A stretch of 64,000 bases of DNA from an uncultured Opitutia bacterium (lineage in GTDB: Bacteria > Verrucomicrobiota > Verrucomicrobiia > Opitutales > Opitutaceae): NCBI GenBank assembly GCA_903820035.1, contig CAIJFT010000331.1, positions 1 to 64,000 of the forward strand, read 5' to 3'. The position numbers were made by a program, and so were the translations under genes. The notes beneath the pieces were generated by a model. The model was not told the DNA's origin and ran no database searches. It was given only the letters and a program-made list of their open reading frames with translations. Position 1 is the first letter of the stretch, and each line of letters opens with the position of its first letter. Shown piece by piece: positions 23,854 through 32,600 of this stretch.

Positions 23854-23916
23854 GGGCGCTGTTTGCGACTTACACGGTACCTGCACCCGTTTTCCCCGGG
23901 CCTAAATCCGACCGCG

Positions 23917-24831
23917 CTACTTGCCTGCGGGTAACGCCCCGGCGGCGGTGAGAAACGCCGCCAGCGCCGGCTCGGGCGTCGCGTCCTGCCGCCATCCGAG
24001 AACGAGGCGGCTTTCCGGCGCCGGTCCGGTGAGGCGGAGGAACGTGATTTCCGGGGGAAGGTATTTTGCCTCGGACGGCGTCATGAACGTCGCGCCGAGT
24101 CCGGCTCGGACCAGCCCGACGCCGTTCGCGCGCGGCCAGACTTCCTCGGCAATACGCGGCGTCACGCCCGCCGCAGTGAACGCGGCGAGGATGCGATCGT
24201 AGAAGCCCGGGTTGTGGGTGCGGGGAAAGAGCACGAAGGGCGTCGCCGCGAGATCCTGCAGGCGGACGCTCCTTCGTGGTGCGAGCCGGTGGGAGGAGGG
24301 GAGGAGTACGCCGTTGCGTTCGCGCAGGAGCACATGGGTACGAAGCCCCGGCGTCGCCGTTTCCGGGTGGAAAAAACCGCACGCGAGGTCGCCGGCCTTC
24401 AGCGCAGTGAGCTGGGTCGACGTCGGCGACTCGACGAGTTCAAGCCGGATACCCGGGTGCCGCCGGTGAAACTCCCGCAAAATCGGGGGCAGGACGGTGG
24501 CCATCGCGAGGCCGGTGAAGGCCACCCGCACGTGGCCAACCTGACCTTCCGCCAACGCCTGCAAGTCGGACGGGAGGGCGGCGAGCGCGCGCAATAGCGG
24601 CTCCATCCGCTCCAGTAAAAGCCGGCCGGCCGGTGTGACCTCGACGCCGCGGCGCGTGCGGTTGAGCAGGTCTGCGTGCAAAGCGGCTTCCAGCTGTGCC
24701 ACCGCCCGGCTCAGCGCCGGCTGGGCCACCGCCAGCGTCTCGGCCGCCTTCCGGAAATGCAGCTGCTGCGCGACCTCGCGGAAGTAAACGAGGTGGCGCA
24801 GTTCAAACGGGTAGTGATACTTGCCCGGCAT
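23917..24831 (-). CDS. LysR-family transcriptional regulator
   Basis: A 304-aa regulator. The ATG at 24831 gives MPGKYHYPFELRHLVYFREVA, placing the helix-turn-helix (FRKAAETLAVAQPALSRAVAQLEAAL, about 24-50) at its normal distance; the ORF-track start adds 27 residues and runs through the likely promoter. The C-terminal effector-binding domain (about 95-295) has a typical LysR substrate fold. It is divergent from leuC with 124 bp between starts, so it may control leuCD, as many divergent LysR proteins do. A near-palindrome in the gap is a candidate operator. The effector is not known. Confidence 0.9.
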   Translation of the reverse strand: MPGKYHYPFELRHLVYFREVAQQLHFRKAAETLAVAQPALSRAVAQLEAALHADLLNRTRRGVEVTPAGRLLLERMEPLLRALAALPSDLQALAEGQVGHVRVAFTGLAMATVLPPILREFHRRHPGIRLELVESPTSTQLTALKAGDLACGFFHPETATPGLRTHVLLRERNGVLLPSSHRLAPRRSVRLQDLAATPFVLFPRTHNPGFYDRILAAFTAAGVTPRIAEEVWPRANGVGLVRAGLGATFMTPSEAKYLPPEITFLRLTGPAPESRLVLGWRQDATPEPALAAFLTAAGALPAGK

Positions 24832-24852
24832 CACAGACACGCAAATAAGTAT

Positions 24853-24873
24853 TTCCCTGGCATGGCAAGGGAA
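24853..24873. promoter_or_regulatory. Candidate operator between lysR-type gene and leuC
   Basis: TTCCCTGGCATGGCAAGGGAA is an imperfect 21-bp palindrome (eight of ten pairs match) in the divergent intergenic region, 22 bases from the LysR start. Placement and symmetry fit a LysR-type binding site, but there is no second copy here to compare with. Confidence 0.4.
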
Positions 24874-24955
24874 TGGTACTGTGGCGGGGTTCAATTGTTC
24901 CGGGGTCAGCATCCCCTGACGCCCTTTCCCCTCTCACCCTCACTCCTTTTCACTC

Positions 24956-26371
24956 ATGCCCAAATCCCTCTTTGAAAAAGTTTGGGACGCCCACAGCGTC
25001 CGCACCCTGGCCAACGGTCAGACCCAGCTGCTCATCGGTACGCACTTGATCCACGAGGTCACGAGTCCGCAGGCGTTCGGCATGGTCCGCGATCTCGGCC
25101 TCAAGGTTGCGATGCCGCACCGGACCTTCGCGACGGTCGACCACATCGTGCCCACCGACCAGTTCGCCGAGCCTTATCGTGATGAGCTGGCGCAGGCCAT
25201 GATGAATGAGCTGCGCAAGAACTGCGCCGAGTTCGGCATCACGTTCTTCGACCGCGCGTCGGGCAAGCAGGGCATCGTGCATATCGTCGGACCGGAACAG
25301 GGCATCACTCAGCCCGGTACCACGATTGCCTGCGGTGACTCGCATACGAGCACCCACGGCGCGTTTGGCGCGATCGCGTTCGGTATCGGGACCACGCAGA
25401 TCCGTGATGTCCTCGCCACCCAGTCGATGGCGCTCGGTAAACTGAAGGTCCGGCGTATCAATGTCACCGGCCACTTGCGCCCCGGCGTTTACGCGAAAGA
25501 TGTCATTCTCCACCTTATCCGCATCCTCGGCGTCAATGGCGGCACCGGTTTCGCCTACGAATACGGTGGCGACGTCTTCGACCGTTTCACGATGGAAGAG
25601 CGCATGACCGTCTGTAACATGTCGATCGAGGGCGGGGCTCGCGCCGGCTACGTCAATCCCGACGAGACCACCTTTGCCTACCTCAAGGGCCGCCCTTACT
25701 CGCCGCAGGGCGCGTCCTGGGATGCTGCGGTGACGCGTTGGAAGAGTTTCGCGAGTGATGCCGGTTGCCACTACGACGACGTCGTTAATATCAACGCCGC
25801 CGACATCGCGCCGACCGTGACTTGGGGCATCAATCCCGGTCAGGCCATCTCGATCCGCGAATCCATTCCCGATCCCACCAAGGTCACGGCGGTGGACGAG
25901 AAGGCTTCGATCGAAGAGGCGCTCGCGTACATGAAGCTGACGCCCGGCGCACCGATCAAGGGCACCAAGATCGACGTCGCGTTTCTCGGTTCCTGCACCA
26001 ACGGCCGCCTGAGCGATTTTCAGGAAGTCGCCAGGTTCATCAAAGGTCGCAAGGTGGCCGCGGGCGTGAAGGCCATCGCGGTCCCCGGCTCGCAGATCGT
26101 CGCGATCCAGTGTGAGAAACTCGGCCTCGACAAGATTCTCGCCGAGGCGGGCTTCGAGTGGCGCTCCGCTGGTTGCTCGATGTGTCTTGCGATGAACCCC
26201 GACAAGCTCATCGGCGACCAGCTCTGTGCGAGCTCGTCGAACCGCAACTTCAAGGGCCGCCAAGGCAGCACCACCGGTCGTACGATCCTCATGAGCCCGC
26301 TTATGGTGGCCGCGGCCGCCGTCACCGGATCCATCGCTGACGCCCGCGAGGTCTTCGCGCTTAACAACTAA
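24956..26371 (+). CDS. leuC: 3-isopropylmalate dehydratase large subunit
   Basis: Aconitase-family 4Fe-4S enzyme (471 aa) that isomerises 2- to 3-isopropylmalate in leucine synthesis together with LeuD. Start [18 protein letters not shown] is typical. Cluster cysteines are in [13 protein letters not shown] (about 350) and [12 protein letters not shown] (about 406-416); [14 protein letters not shown] near 125 is the substrate-binding loop. Length matches E. coli LeuC (466). The leader (CCCTTTCCCCTCTCACCCTCACTCC) has no Shine-Dalgarno. It precedes leuD by 12 bp. No leuA or leuB is present in the window. Confidence 0.97.
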   Translation: MPKSLFEKVWDAHSVRTLANGQTQLLIGTHLIHEVTSPQAFGMVRDLGLKVAMPHRTFATVDHIVPTDQFAEPYRDELAQAMMNELRKNCAEFGITFFDRASGKQGIVHIVGPEQGITQPGTTIACGDSHTSTHGAFGAIAFGIGTTQIRDVLATQSMALGKLKVRRINVTGHLRPGVYAKDVILHLIRILGVNGGTGFAYEYGGDVFDRFTMEERMTVCNMSIEGGARAGYVNPDETTFAYLKGRPYSPQGASWDAAVTRWKSFASDAGCHYDDVVNINAADIAPTVTWGINPGQAISIRESIPDPTKVTAVDEKASIEEALAYMKLTPGAPIKGTKIDVAFLGSCTNGRLSDFQEVARFIKGRKVAAGVKAIAVPGSQIVAIQCEKLGLDKILAEAGFEWRSAGCSMCLAMNPDKLIGDQLCASSSNRNFKGRQGSTTGRTILMSPLMVAAAAVTGSIADAREVFALNN

Positions 26372-26383
26372 ATTCCTCCTCCC

Positions 26384-26986
26384 ATGGCTCTCGCAAAAAT
26401 CACCCAGATCGCCGGTCGCGGCGTCTACGTTCCCGGCAATGACATCGATACCGACCGGATCATCCCGGCGCGATTTATGAAGTGCGTGACCTTTGACGGT
26501 CTCGGCGAATTTCTGTTCTACGACGTGCGCAAGAACGCGGACGGAACCGACCGGGCGCATCCGCTGAATGAGGCGCGTTTCAAGGGCGCGACCGTTCTTC
26601 TTTCCGGCGCCAATTTCGGTTGCGGCTCCTCCCGCGAGCACGCGCCGCAGGCGATCCAGAAGTACGGCTTCCGCGCTGTCGTGGCGGAAAACTTCGCCGA
26701 GATCTTCTTCGGCAATTGCACGACGCTCGGCATGCCGTGCGCCACGGCGAGCCGTGCGGACATCGCGAAGATCGCAGCGGCCATCGAAAAGAACCCGCAG
26801 ATCGAGGTCGTGGTCGACGTGGCGCAGCAGGAAATCCGCTTCGGGGACCAGTCGGTCAAGGCCGAAGTCCGCGCCGCGGCCCGTGACGCGCTGGTCAACG
26901 GGCGTTGGGACGCTATCGGCGAGTTGCTCGACGGCATGACCGCGATGAAGGCCAAGGCCCAAGGCCTGCCTTATCTCGCGGCCTGA
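26384..26986 (+). CDS. leuD: 3-isopropylmalate dehydratase small subunit
   Basis: The swivelling-domain partner (200 aa) of LeuC. Motifs GNDIDTDRIIPARFMK (about 19-34) and ANFGCGSSREHAPQAI (about 76-91) are diagnostic. Length equals E. coli LeuD (201). It starts 12 bp after leuC in the same operon; the leader CCTCCTCCC immediately before ATG is the sense version of an anti-Shine-Dalgarno rather than a Shine-Dalgarno. The gene is followed by a repeat-filled 273-bp gap before exbB. Confidence 0.97.
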   Translation: MALAKITQIAGRGVYVPGNDIDTDRIIPARFMKCVTFDGLGEFLFYDVRKNADGTDRAHPLNEARFKGATVLLSGANFGCGSSREHAPQAIQKYGFRAVVAENFAEIFFGNCTTLGMPCATASRADIAKIAAAIEKNPQIEVVVDVAQQEIRFGDQSVKAEVRAAARDALVNGRWDAIGELLDGMTAMKAKAQGLPYLAA

Positions 26987-27000
26987 GCCGGCCGCGGAGA

Positions 27001-27028
27001 GTTGAAAGGTGAAAGTTGAAGGGTGAAA
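27001..27028. repeat. Heptanucleotide repeat after leuD
   Basis: Four in-register 7-mers (GTTGAAA GGTGAAA GTTGAAG GGTGAAA) begin 14 bases after the leuD stop codon. They are a variant of the GTTGAGN repeat seen in sucCD and uvrA. Confidence 0.75.
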
Positions 27029-27041
27029 GTGGGCTTGGCCC

Positions 27042-27065
27042 GTAGCCCTGCGCGTGAGCGCAGGG
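27042..27065. repeat. GTAGCCC-type extragenic hairpin
   Basis: GTAG is followed by a perfect 8-bp stem CCCTGCGC-GTGA-GCGCAGGG. It shares the GTAGCCC end with the larger palindrome at 47415-47491. Confidence 0.65.
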
Positions 27066-27109
27066 TGCAGGGTCCGCCCCGCGAACCTTTGAACCCGGTG
27101 TGTGTGTGT

Positions 27110-27176
27110 CCCGATGTCCGGATAGGTCTGGATCGGAAAGTGACCTGACGGGAGGTGATCCGATGAAGACATCGGG
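27110..27176 (+). ncRNA. Candidate structured RNA leader upstream of exbB
   Basis: A nested fold is visible: outer stem CCCGATGTC / GACATCGGG (9 bp, perfect), inner stem GGATC / GATCC, and an apical ACCT / AGGT hairpin with loop GACGGG. The element ends 83 bases before the exbB start and follows a short GT repeat. It matches no riboswitch consensus I recognise. It may be a leader or an mRNA-stabilising structure, or another extragenic palindrome. Confidence 0.4.
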
Positions 27177-27259
27177 TCCCTCAGGGTCGCTCTTCCAAAA
27201 TACTTCCGAACTTTTGCCTCGCCGCGACGTCTGACCGCAGCACGTTCTCTTCTTTCGCC

Positions 27260-27829
27260 ATGTTCTTCGCCGTTCTCGATGTTATTAAAGGTGCAGGTGT
27301 TCTCATCTGGCCCCTGTTGATCTGTTCCGTCGCCGCCGTATTTATCGTGTGCGAGCGGTCCTACTCCCTCCGGAAGGCGGCGATCATGCCGCAAGATCTC
27401 GTCGACGCCGTAGTGAATGGCCGGCCCTTGATGGGCGGCAAGCACACCGTGCTCGCCCGGATTGTGGATTTCGCCGAGCAACACAAGAACGACGAGGGGG
27501 CGGTCAAGGCCTTCGCCCGTCTCGAAGTGAACCGCATGGAGCGGGGGATTCCCTACTTGGACGTTATTTACGCCGCCGCCCCGCTCATTGGCCTCACCGG
27601 TACGGTCACCGGTTTGTTGCAGGTCTTCTCCCAAATTTCGCCGGACACCGGCCTGCCGGACCCCGTGGCCTTCACCAAGGGCGTCGCACTCGCGCTGTCC
27701 GCGACGGTCATCGGTCTTTGCATCGCCATTCCTTCGCTGGTCGGCAGCGGCTACCTGCAGCGGAAGATCGAGAACTACGCCGCGCAACTCGACGTATTGC
27801 TTGAGCGCATTCTCACCCGCACGCGCTGA
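27260..27829 (+). CDS. exbB: MotA/TolQ/ExbB proton channel protein
   Basis: A 189-aa inner-membrane subunit of the proton-motive-force motor that energises TonB. Three hydrophobic segments are visible: about 10-30, 105-125 (VIYAAAPLIGLTGTVTGLLQVF) and 143-165 (TKGVALALSATVIGLCIAIPSLV). The PLIGLTGTVTGL and ALSATVIGL segments are the channel-lining signature. Together with exbD it would power the TonB-dependent receptors at both ends of the window. It is followed by exbD after 3 bp. No tonB gene is nearby. TolQ is an alternative, but there is no tolA, tolB or pal. Confidence 0.9.
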   Translation: MFFAVLDVIKGAGVLIWPLLICSVAAVFIVCERSYSLRKAAIMPQDLVDAVVNGRPLMGGKHTVLARIVDFAEQHKNDEGAVKAFARLEVNRMERGIPYLDVIYAAAPLIGLTGTVTGLLQVFSQISPDTGLPDPVAFTKGVALALSATVIGLCIAIPSLVGSGYLQRKIENYAAQLDVLLERILTRTR

Positions 27830-27832
27830 GTT

Positions 27833-28231
27833 ATGAGCCTGCTCGCCCAGAAGCGCCGCAAGCGGCCCGAGATGAACCTCGTGCCCTTGATCGACGTGCT
27901 CGTGATGCTGATCTTCTTCGCGTTCGTCACGATGCAGTTCAAGTCTGCCGCCACGCTCAACATCACATTGCCCAAGGTGGAGACCGCCGGTAAGAATGAA
28001 TTTCGGGGCAGCGTCACCATCAGCATCGCGAAAGACGGCGGCATCAGCCTCAACGGCAAGGCCGTCACCGACGGCGAGCTGCCGGCGCTGCTCCAGCAGG
28101 TGAAGAACGTCGACAAGGACATTCCCGTGCTCATCCGGTCCGACGAAAAGGCGACACTCGATCGGCTCACGTTTGTCTGGGATGCCTGCCGCAAGGCTGG
28201 TCTGAATAAGCACAGCCTGCAGTCGCGCTAA
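27833..28231 (+). CDS. exbD: ExbD/TolR biopolymer transport protein
   Basis: A 132-aa single-pass membrane protein. A short cytoplasmic N-terminus rich in Lys and Arg precedes the transmembrane helix NLVPLIDVLVMLIFFAFVTM (about 15-34), which contains the proton-carrying aspartate; the periplasmic domain follows. It starts 3 bp after exbB and works with it. Length is typical (about 140). Confidence 0.92.
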   Translation: MSLLAQKRRKRPEMNLVPLIDVLVMLIFFAFVTMQFKSAATLNITLPKVETAGKNEFRGSVTISIAKDGGISLNGKAVTDGELPALLQQVKNVDKDIPVLIRSDEKATLDRLTFVWDACRKAGLNKHSLQSR

Positions 28232-28315
28232 TCCGCCGAGCACGTTCGCGGTTGGACGAGACCGGGACAGAAGCTGCGGGTTGCACGCCGCCGAGATATT
28301 TTCCACCGTGCGCGC

Positions 28316-29002
28316 ATGAAGATCGTGCTTACAGGTGTTACCCGCGGCCTCGGCCGCGCGCTGGCGGACGAGTTTATCCGGGGCGGTCATACCGTTCTGG
28401 GCTGTGGTCGCAGTGGTGACGCGATCTTCGACCTGCGGATGACTTACCAGGCGCCGCATGATTTTTCCGTCGTCGATGTCGGCCTCGATACCAAGGTCTC
28501 GATCTGGGCGGCGAAGATTTTGGAGAACGACAGTCCGCCGGACCTCCTGATCAATAACGCTGCCGTGATGAACCGTCTGGCGCCGCTTTGGGAGCAGGAC
28601 GACCGGGAGTTCACCAAATTGGTCGATGCGAACATCCGGGGCGTGCAGAATGTGATTCGCCACTTTGTTCCGGCGATGGTCGCGCAAAAAAAAGGCGTGA
28701 TCGTGAATTTTAGTTCCGGCTGGGGCCGGAGCGTGGCGCCGGACGTGGCATCGTATTGCATGTCCAAGTGGGCGATCGAAGGTCTGACCAAGGCGCTCGC
28801 GGCGGAGTTGCCTGCGGGTATGGCGGCGGTACCGCTGAATCCCGGGGTGATCGACACCGCGATGCTCCGCTCGTGTTGGGGCGAGGGCGCGGCATCGTGT
28901 CAAAAAGCCGAATCGTGGGCCAAGCTCGCCGCGCCTTTTATCCTGAAGTTATCGGCCAAGGATAACGGGCGCTCCGTCAGCGTGCCGGGATCGGAGGAGT
29001 GA
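28316..29002 (+). CDS. Short-chain dehydrogenase/reductase
   Basis: A 228-aa Rossmann-fold oxidoreductase. The cofactor loop is TGVTRGLGRALADEF (about 6-20), followed by LLINNAAVMN near 79, and the catalytic YCMSK (Y-x3-K) near 148 with a serine at NFSSGWG. Length is short for a classical SDR, with the C-terminal substrate loop reduced. It lies 84 bp after exbD on the same strand and is probably a separate unit. The substrate cannot be predicted. Confidence 0.88.
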   Translation: MKIVLTGVTRGLGRALADEFIRGGHTVLGCGRSGDAIFDLRMTYQAPHDFSVVDVGLDTKVSIWAAKILENDSPPDLLINNAAVMNRLAPLWEQDDREFTKLVDANIRGVQNVIRHFVPAMVAQKKGVIVNFSSGWGRSVAPDVASYCMSKWAIEGLTKALAAELPAGMAAVPLNPGVIDTAMLRSCWGEGAASCQKAESWAKLAAPFILKLSAKDNGRSVSVPGSEE

Positions 29003-29110
29003 CGGGTGGGAACGCGATCGCGCGTGTCGCGCCAAGGTTGATCGGCTCCATGCCGGTCATGACGCTACCCGGGTGTCTCGGCGGACGCCAGATAGCTGGG
29101 GCGCGGGCGC

Positions 29111-29142
29111 AAAAAAGCCGGACCGCATTTGCGTCCGGCTTT
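29111..29142 (-). terminator. Intrinsic terminator for minus-strand small ORF
   Basis: AAAGCCGGA / TCCGGCTTT forms a 9-bp stem with an inner CGC/GCG extension; on the minus strand it is followed by a T run. It lies about 37 bases after the stop codon of the small ORF at 29179-29379, supporting transcription from that strand. Confidence 0.85.
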
Positions 29143-29178
29143 GGGCTCGATGAGCAATCGGATTAAGGGAGCGCTCGC

Positions 29179-29379
29179 TTACCGCCGCGCGTCGCTGCTG
29201 GGGTAGATCTGCTGAACCCGGTGCGCCTCCTTGGTCACGGGGACAAGGAAAGAGAATTCCGCGGCACAGCGCCACGAGCGACTCTCAAAGGCTTGCAGAA
29301 ACCTGAGCATCCGTTGCTTCCGGCGCTCCCGGCTGAAGAGGTTGGCGGCACTGACTTGATTTGGGAATGGGGTCTGCAT
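29179..29379 (-). CDS. Small basic hypothetical protein (66 aa)
   Basis: I do not recognise this protein. It is short and basic, with an Arg/Lys-rich patch (SRERRKQRMLRFLQAF, about 16-31) that could form an amphipathic helix. The reason to call it a gene is context: a good minus-strand terminator follows its stop codon, and no other gene uses that terminator. The region upstream (29380-29689) is free of other genes and could carry its promoter. It could instead be a noncoding transcript ending at the same terminator. Confidence 0.45.
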   Translation of the reverse strand: MQTPFPNQVSAANLFSRERRKQRMLRFLQAFESRSWRCAAEFSFLVPVTKEAHRVQQIYPSSDARR

Positions 29380-29689
29380 GGTTGTACGGGGTGTTGCACG
29401 CGTTATGCCAAGCAGCAGAGGGTATTGTTAGTTGCCATGCAGCAACGGATAAGGTTACGGATCTGTAAAAGTATGGTCGTGGTTGGTCGGGAGAGTTTGC
29501 CCAGTTTGGGCATTGAGCTGCGGGAAATTCCCCAACACTGCGATGGGGGCCGAGCGCACGCGCGGGTTTTAGCCGGCGTAAGCCGACGGTGGCCGAACGA
29601 TATCCGAGGCCGGCTGGGGTTAGCTGAATCCACCGCCCGAAACGGGCGCGGCACGGCCATCGCCGAGTCTTCGGCGCGCGGTATTTCGC
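29380..29689. other. 310-bp gap with no supported gene
   Basis: This gap lies between the small ORF and the end of purL. It is less GC-rich in its first 100 bases. Two small hairpins are visible: TGCCCA-GTT-TGGGCA (about 29499-29513) and CGCCCG-AAA-CGGGCG (29634-29648), the latter 42 bases beyond the purL stop codon but without a T run. I see no tRNA, tmRNA or known riboswitch in it. Confidence 0.5.
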
Positions 29690-32600
29690 TCAACCGACCC
29701 ACGCTCGGGCGTTGCGGAAGACGCGCATCCAGGGGCTGTCCTCGGGCCAATCCTTCGGCGCCCAGCTCATGCACGAGCTCCGGAAGACGCGCTCGGGGTG
29801 CGGCATCATGATCGTGACGCGACCACTCGCGGTCGTCAGCGCGGTCATGCCGCGCGGCGAACCGTTCGGATTCAGCGGATACCGCTCGGTCGGCTGATGG
29901 TGGTTGTCGACAAACCGCGCGGTCACCAGGCCGGAGTTACTGCAGGCGAGCATCGCAGCCTCGTCCCTGAACTCGGTGAAGCCTTCGCCGTGGGCGACGG
30001 CGATTGGAATCACGGAGCCTTCCATGCCGGCGAACAGGACGCTCGGGCTGCGCTCGATCTTTACCGAGACGAAGCGCCCCTCATAGCGTTCGCTTTGGTT
30101 TTGCACGAAGCGCGGCCAGTGGTCGGAGCCGGGGATGATCGAGTGCAGGTTGCTCATCATCTGGCAGCCATTGCAGACGCCGAGGGCGAAGGTGTCGGGT
30201 CGCGCAAAGAACGCCGCGAACTCAGTCCGTGCGCGCTCGTTGAAGAGCACGCTCTTGGCCCAGCCTTCGCCAGCGCCCAGCACGTCGCCGTAGCTGAAGC
30301 CGCCGCAGGCGACGAGGCCGCGGAAGTCCGCGAGCGTGACGCGGCCAGCCAGGATGTCGGTCATGTGCACGTCGACCGCCTTGAAACCGGCCCGGGTGAA
30401 TGCCGCCGCCATCTCCACCTCTCCGTTCACTCCCTGCTCGCGCAGGATCGCCATCGGCGGGCGTTCGCGGAGGGTGATCGGGGCGGGGTTAAGGTCGAAG
30501 GTGATTTGCGGCGCGAGGCCGGGATCGGCGGTGTCCAGCTTGAGCTGATACTCGGACTCGGCGCAGGCGGGATTATCCCGGAGTGCGGCGATCTGCCGGG
30601 TGACGTCGGACCAGATGGCGCGTAGCGCCGTGAGCGGCTCGTTGAGCAGCGTCTCCGTGGTGCGGGTGACCCGGAGGGTGTGGTCGGAGTTGAGCCGGCC
30701 GATGCGCGTCGTGCAGGCCTTCAGCCGGTGTTGGCGGAGCACGAGCGAAACCTCGTCGAGGTCCTCGGCGCGCACCTGGATGACGGCGCCGAGCTCCTCG
30801 CTGAAGAGGGCGGAGAAGGCATTGTGGCCGGCGGGGATGTTGAGGTCGACGCCGGTGTGGCCGGCAAACGCCATCTCGACGACGGTGGCGAGCAGGCCGC
30901 CGTCGGAGCGGTCGTGATAAGCGAGGATGCGCTTTTCGCGGCCGAGTTGCTGAATGGCGTTCCAGAAGCCCTTGAGGTCGGCGGGATCGTCGACGTCCGG
31001 CGTGGCCTGGCCCATTTGGGAAACCACCTGGGCCAGGATCGAGCCGCCCAGGCGGTTTTGGCCGCGGCCGAGGTCGATCAGGAGCAGCAGCGAGTCGGCG
31101 ACGGGCTGCAGTTGCGGCGTGACGGAGAGGCGGATGTCGGCGACCGGTGCGAAGGCGGAGACGATGAGCGAGGTCGGCGCGGTGACGCGCTTTGTTTTGT
31201 CGCCGTCCTGCCAGACGGTGCTCATCGACATGGAGTCTTTGCCGACGGGAATCGTGATGCCGAGGGCGGGACAAAGTTCCATGCCGACGGCCCGGACTGC
31301 GGCGTAGAGGTCAGCCCCATCGCCGGGCAGGCCGGGGGCGGCCATCCAGTTGGCGGACAGGTTGACCTTGCCGATCGCCCCGATCTGGGCGGCGGCGAGG
31401 TTGGTCAACGCTTCGCCGACGGCGAGGCGGGCGGATGCGGCGGCATTGTTCACCGCGACGGGGGTGCGCTCACCCATGGCCATCGCCTCGCCGGTGTAGA
31501 CGTCAAAGGCCGCGGCGGTGACGGCGCAGTCCGCCACGGGAACCTGCCACGGGCCGACCATCTGGTCGCGCGCAACCAGGCCACCCAGCGTGCGGTCGCC
31601 GATGGAGATGAGGAAGGTCTTGTCGGCCACGGTGGGGTGGACGAGCACGCGGCGCACCGCCTCTTTCAGGGTGAGCGGGCCGAGTTGCAACGGCAGTTGC
31701 GGGCGCTGGTGCGACGTCTCCGAGCGGTGCATACGCGGCGGTTTTCCGAGCAATACGTCGAGCGGGAGGTCGATGGGCGTGTTCTTGAAATGGGGATCCT
31801 CGAGAACGAGGTGCTTCGCTTCGGTGGCTTCGCCGACGACGGCGAACGGGCAGCGTTCGCGGGCGCAGAGCTGCGTGAACAGTTCAAGTTTCGCCGCGGG
31901 CACGGCGAGCACGTAGCGCTCCTGGGACTCGTTGCACCAGATTTCGAGCGGCGACATGCCGGGTTCGTCGTTGGGAATTTTGCGCAGGTCGAAACGGCCG
32001 CCGCGGCCGCCGTCGTTGACCAGTTCGGGTAACGCGTTCGAGACGCCGCCGGCTCCCACGTCGTGGATAAACGCGATCGGGTTATCGGCACCGAGGGCCC
32101 AGCAACGGTCGATGACCTCCTGACAGCGACGTTGCATCTCGGCGTTGTCGCGCTGCACGCTGGCGAAATCGAGGTCCTCGTTGCCGTGGCCGCTAGCCAT
32201 CGAGCTCGCGGCGCCGCCGCCGAGTCCGATGTTCATCGCGGGCCCGCCGAGGACGATGAGTTGGTCGCCCGGCTGGATCTTTCCCTTCTGCACGTGCTCG
32301 GCTTTGATGTTGCCGAGGCCGCCGGCGAGCATGATCGGCTTGTGGTAGCCGCGTAGTTCGGTGGACGGGAGCTGGGCGTTGGGCGCGCCGCGCTGAGCCT
32401 CGGTCTTGGCGGCGGGAACTTCCTGCTCGAAGGTGCGAAAGTAGCCGTTGATGGCGGGGCGGCCGAATTCGTTGTTGAACGCGGCGCCGCCCAGCGGCCC
32501 CTCGATCATGATGTCGAGCGCGGAGACGATTCGGCCGGGTTTGCCGTGGTCCTTTTCCCAGGGTTGGATCGCGCCGGGAATCCGCAAATTGGAGACGGTG

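Noticed and set aside
27141-27160. ACGR-type loop suggesting a guanidine-II riboswitch
   Set aside because: Only one hairpin has the loop, the second required hairpin is missing, and the gene downstream is exbB, not a guanidine exporter.
29057-29275. 72-aa ORF reading through the minus-strand terminator
   Set aside because: It would translate across a strong terminator hairpin and overlaps the better supported 66-aa ORF.
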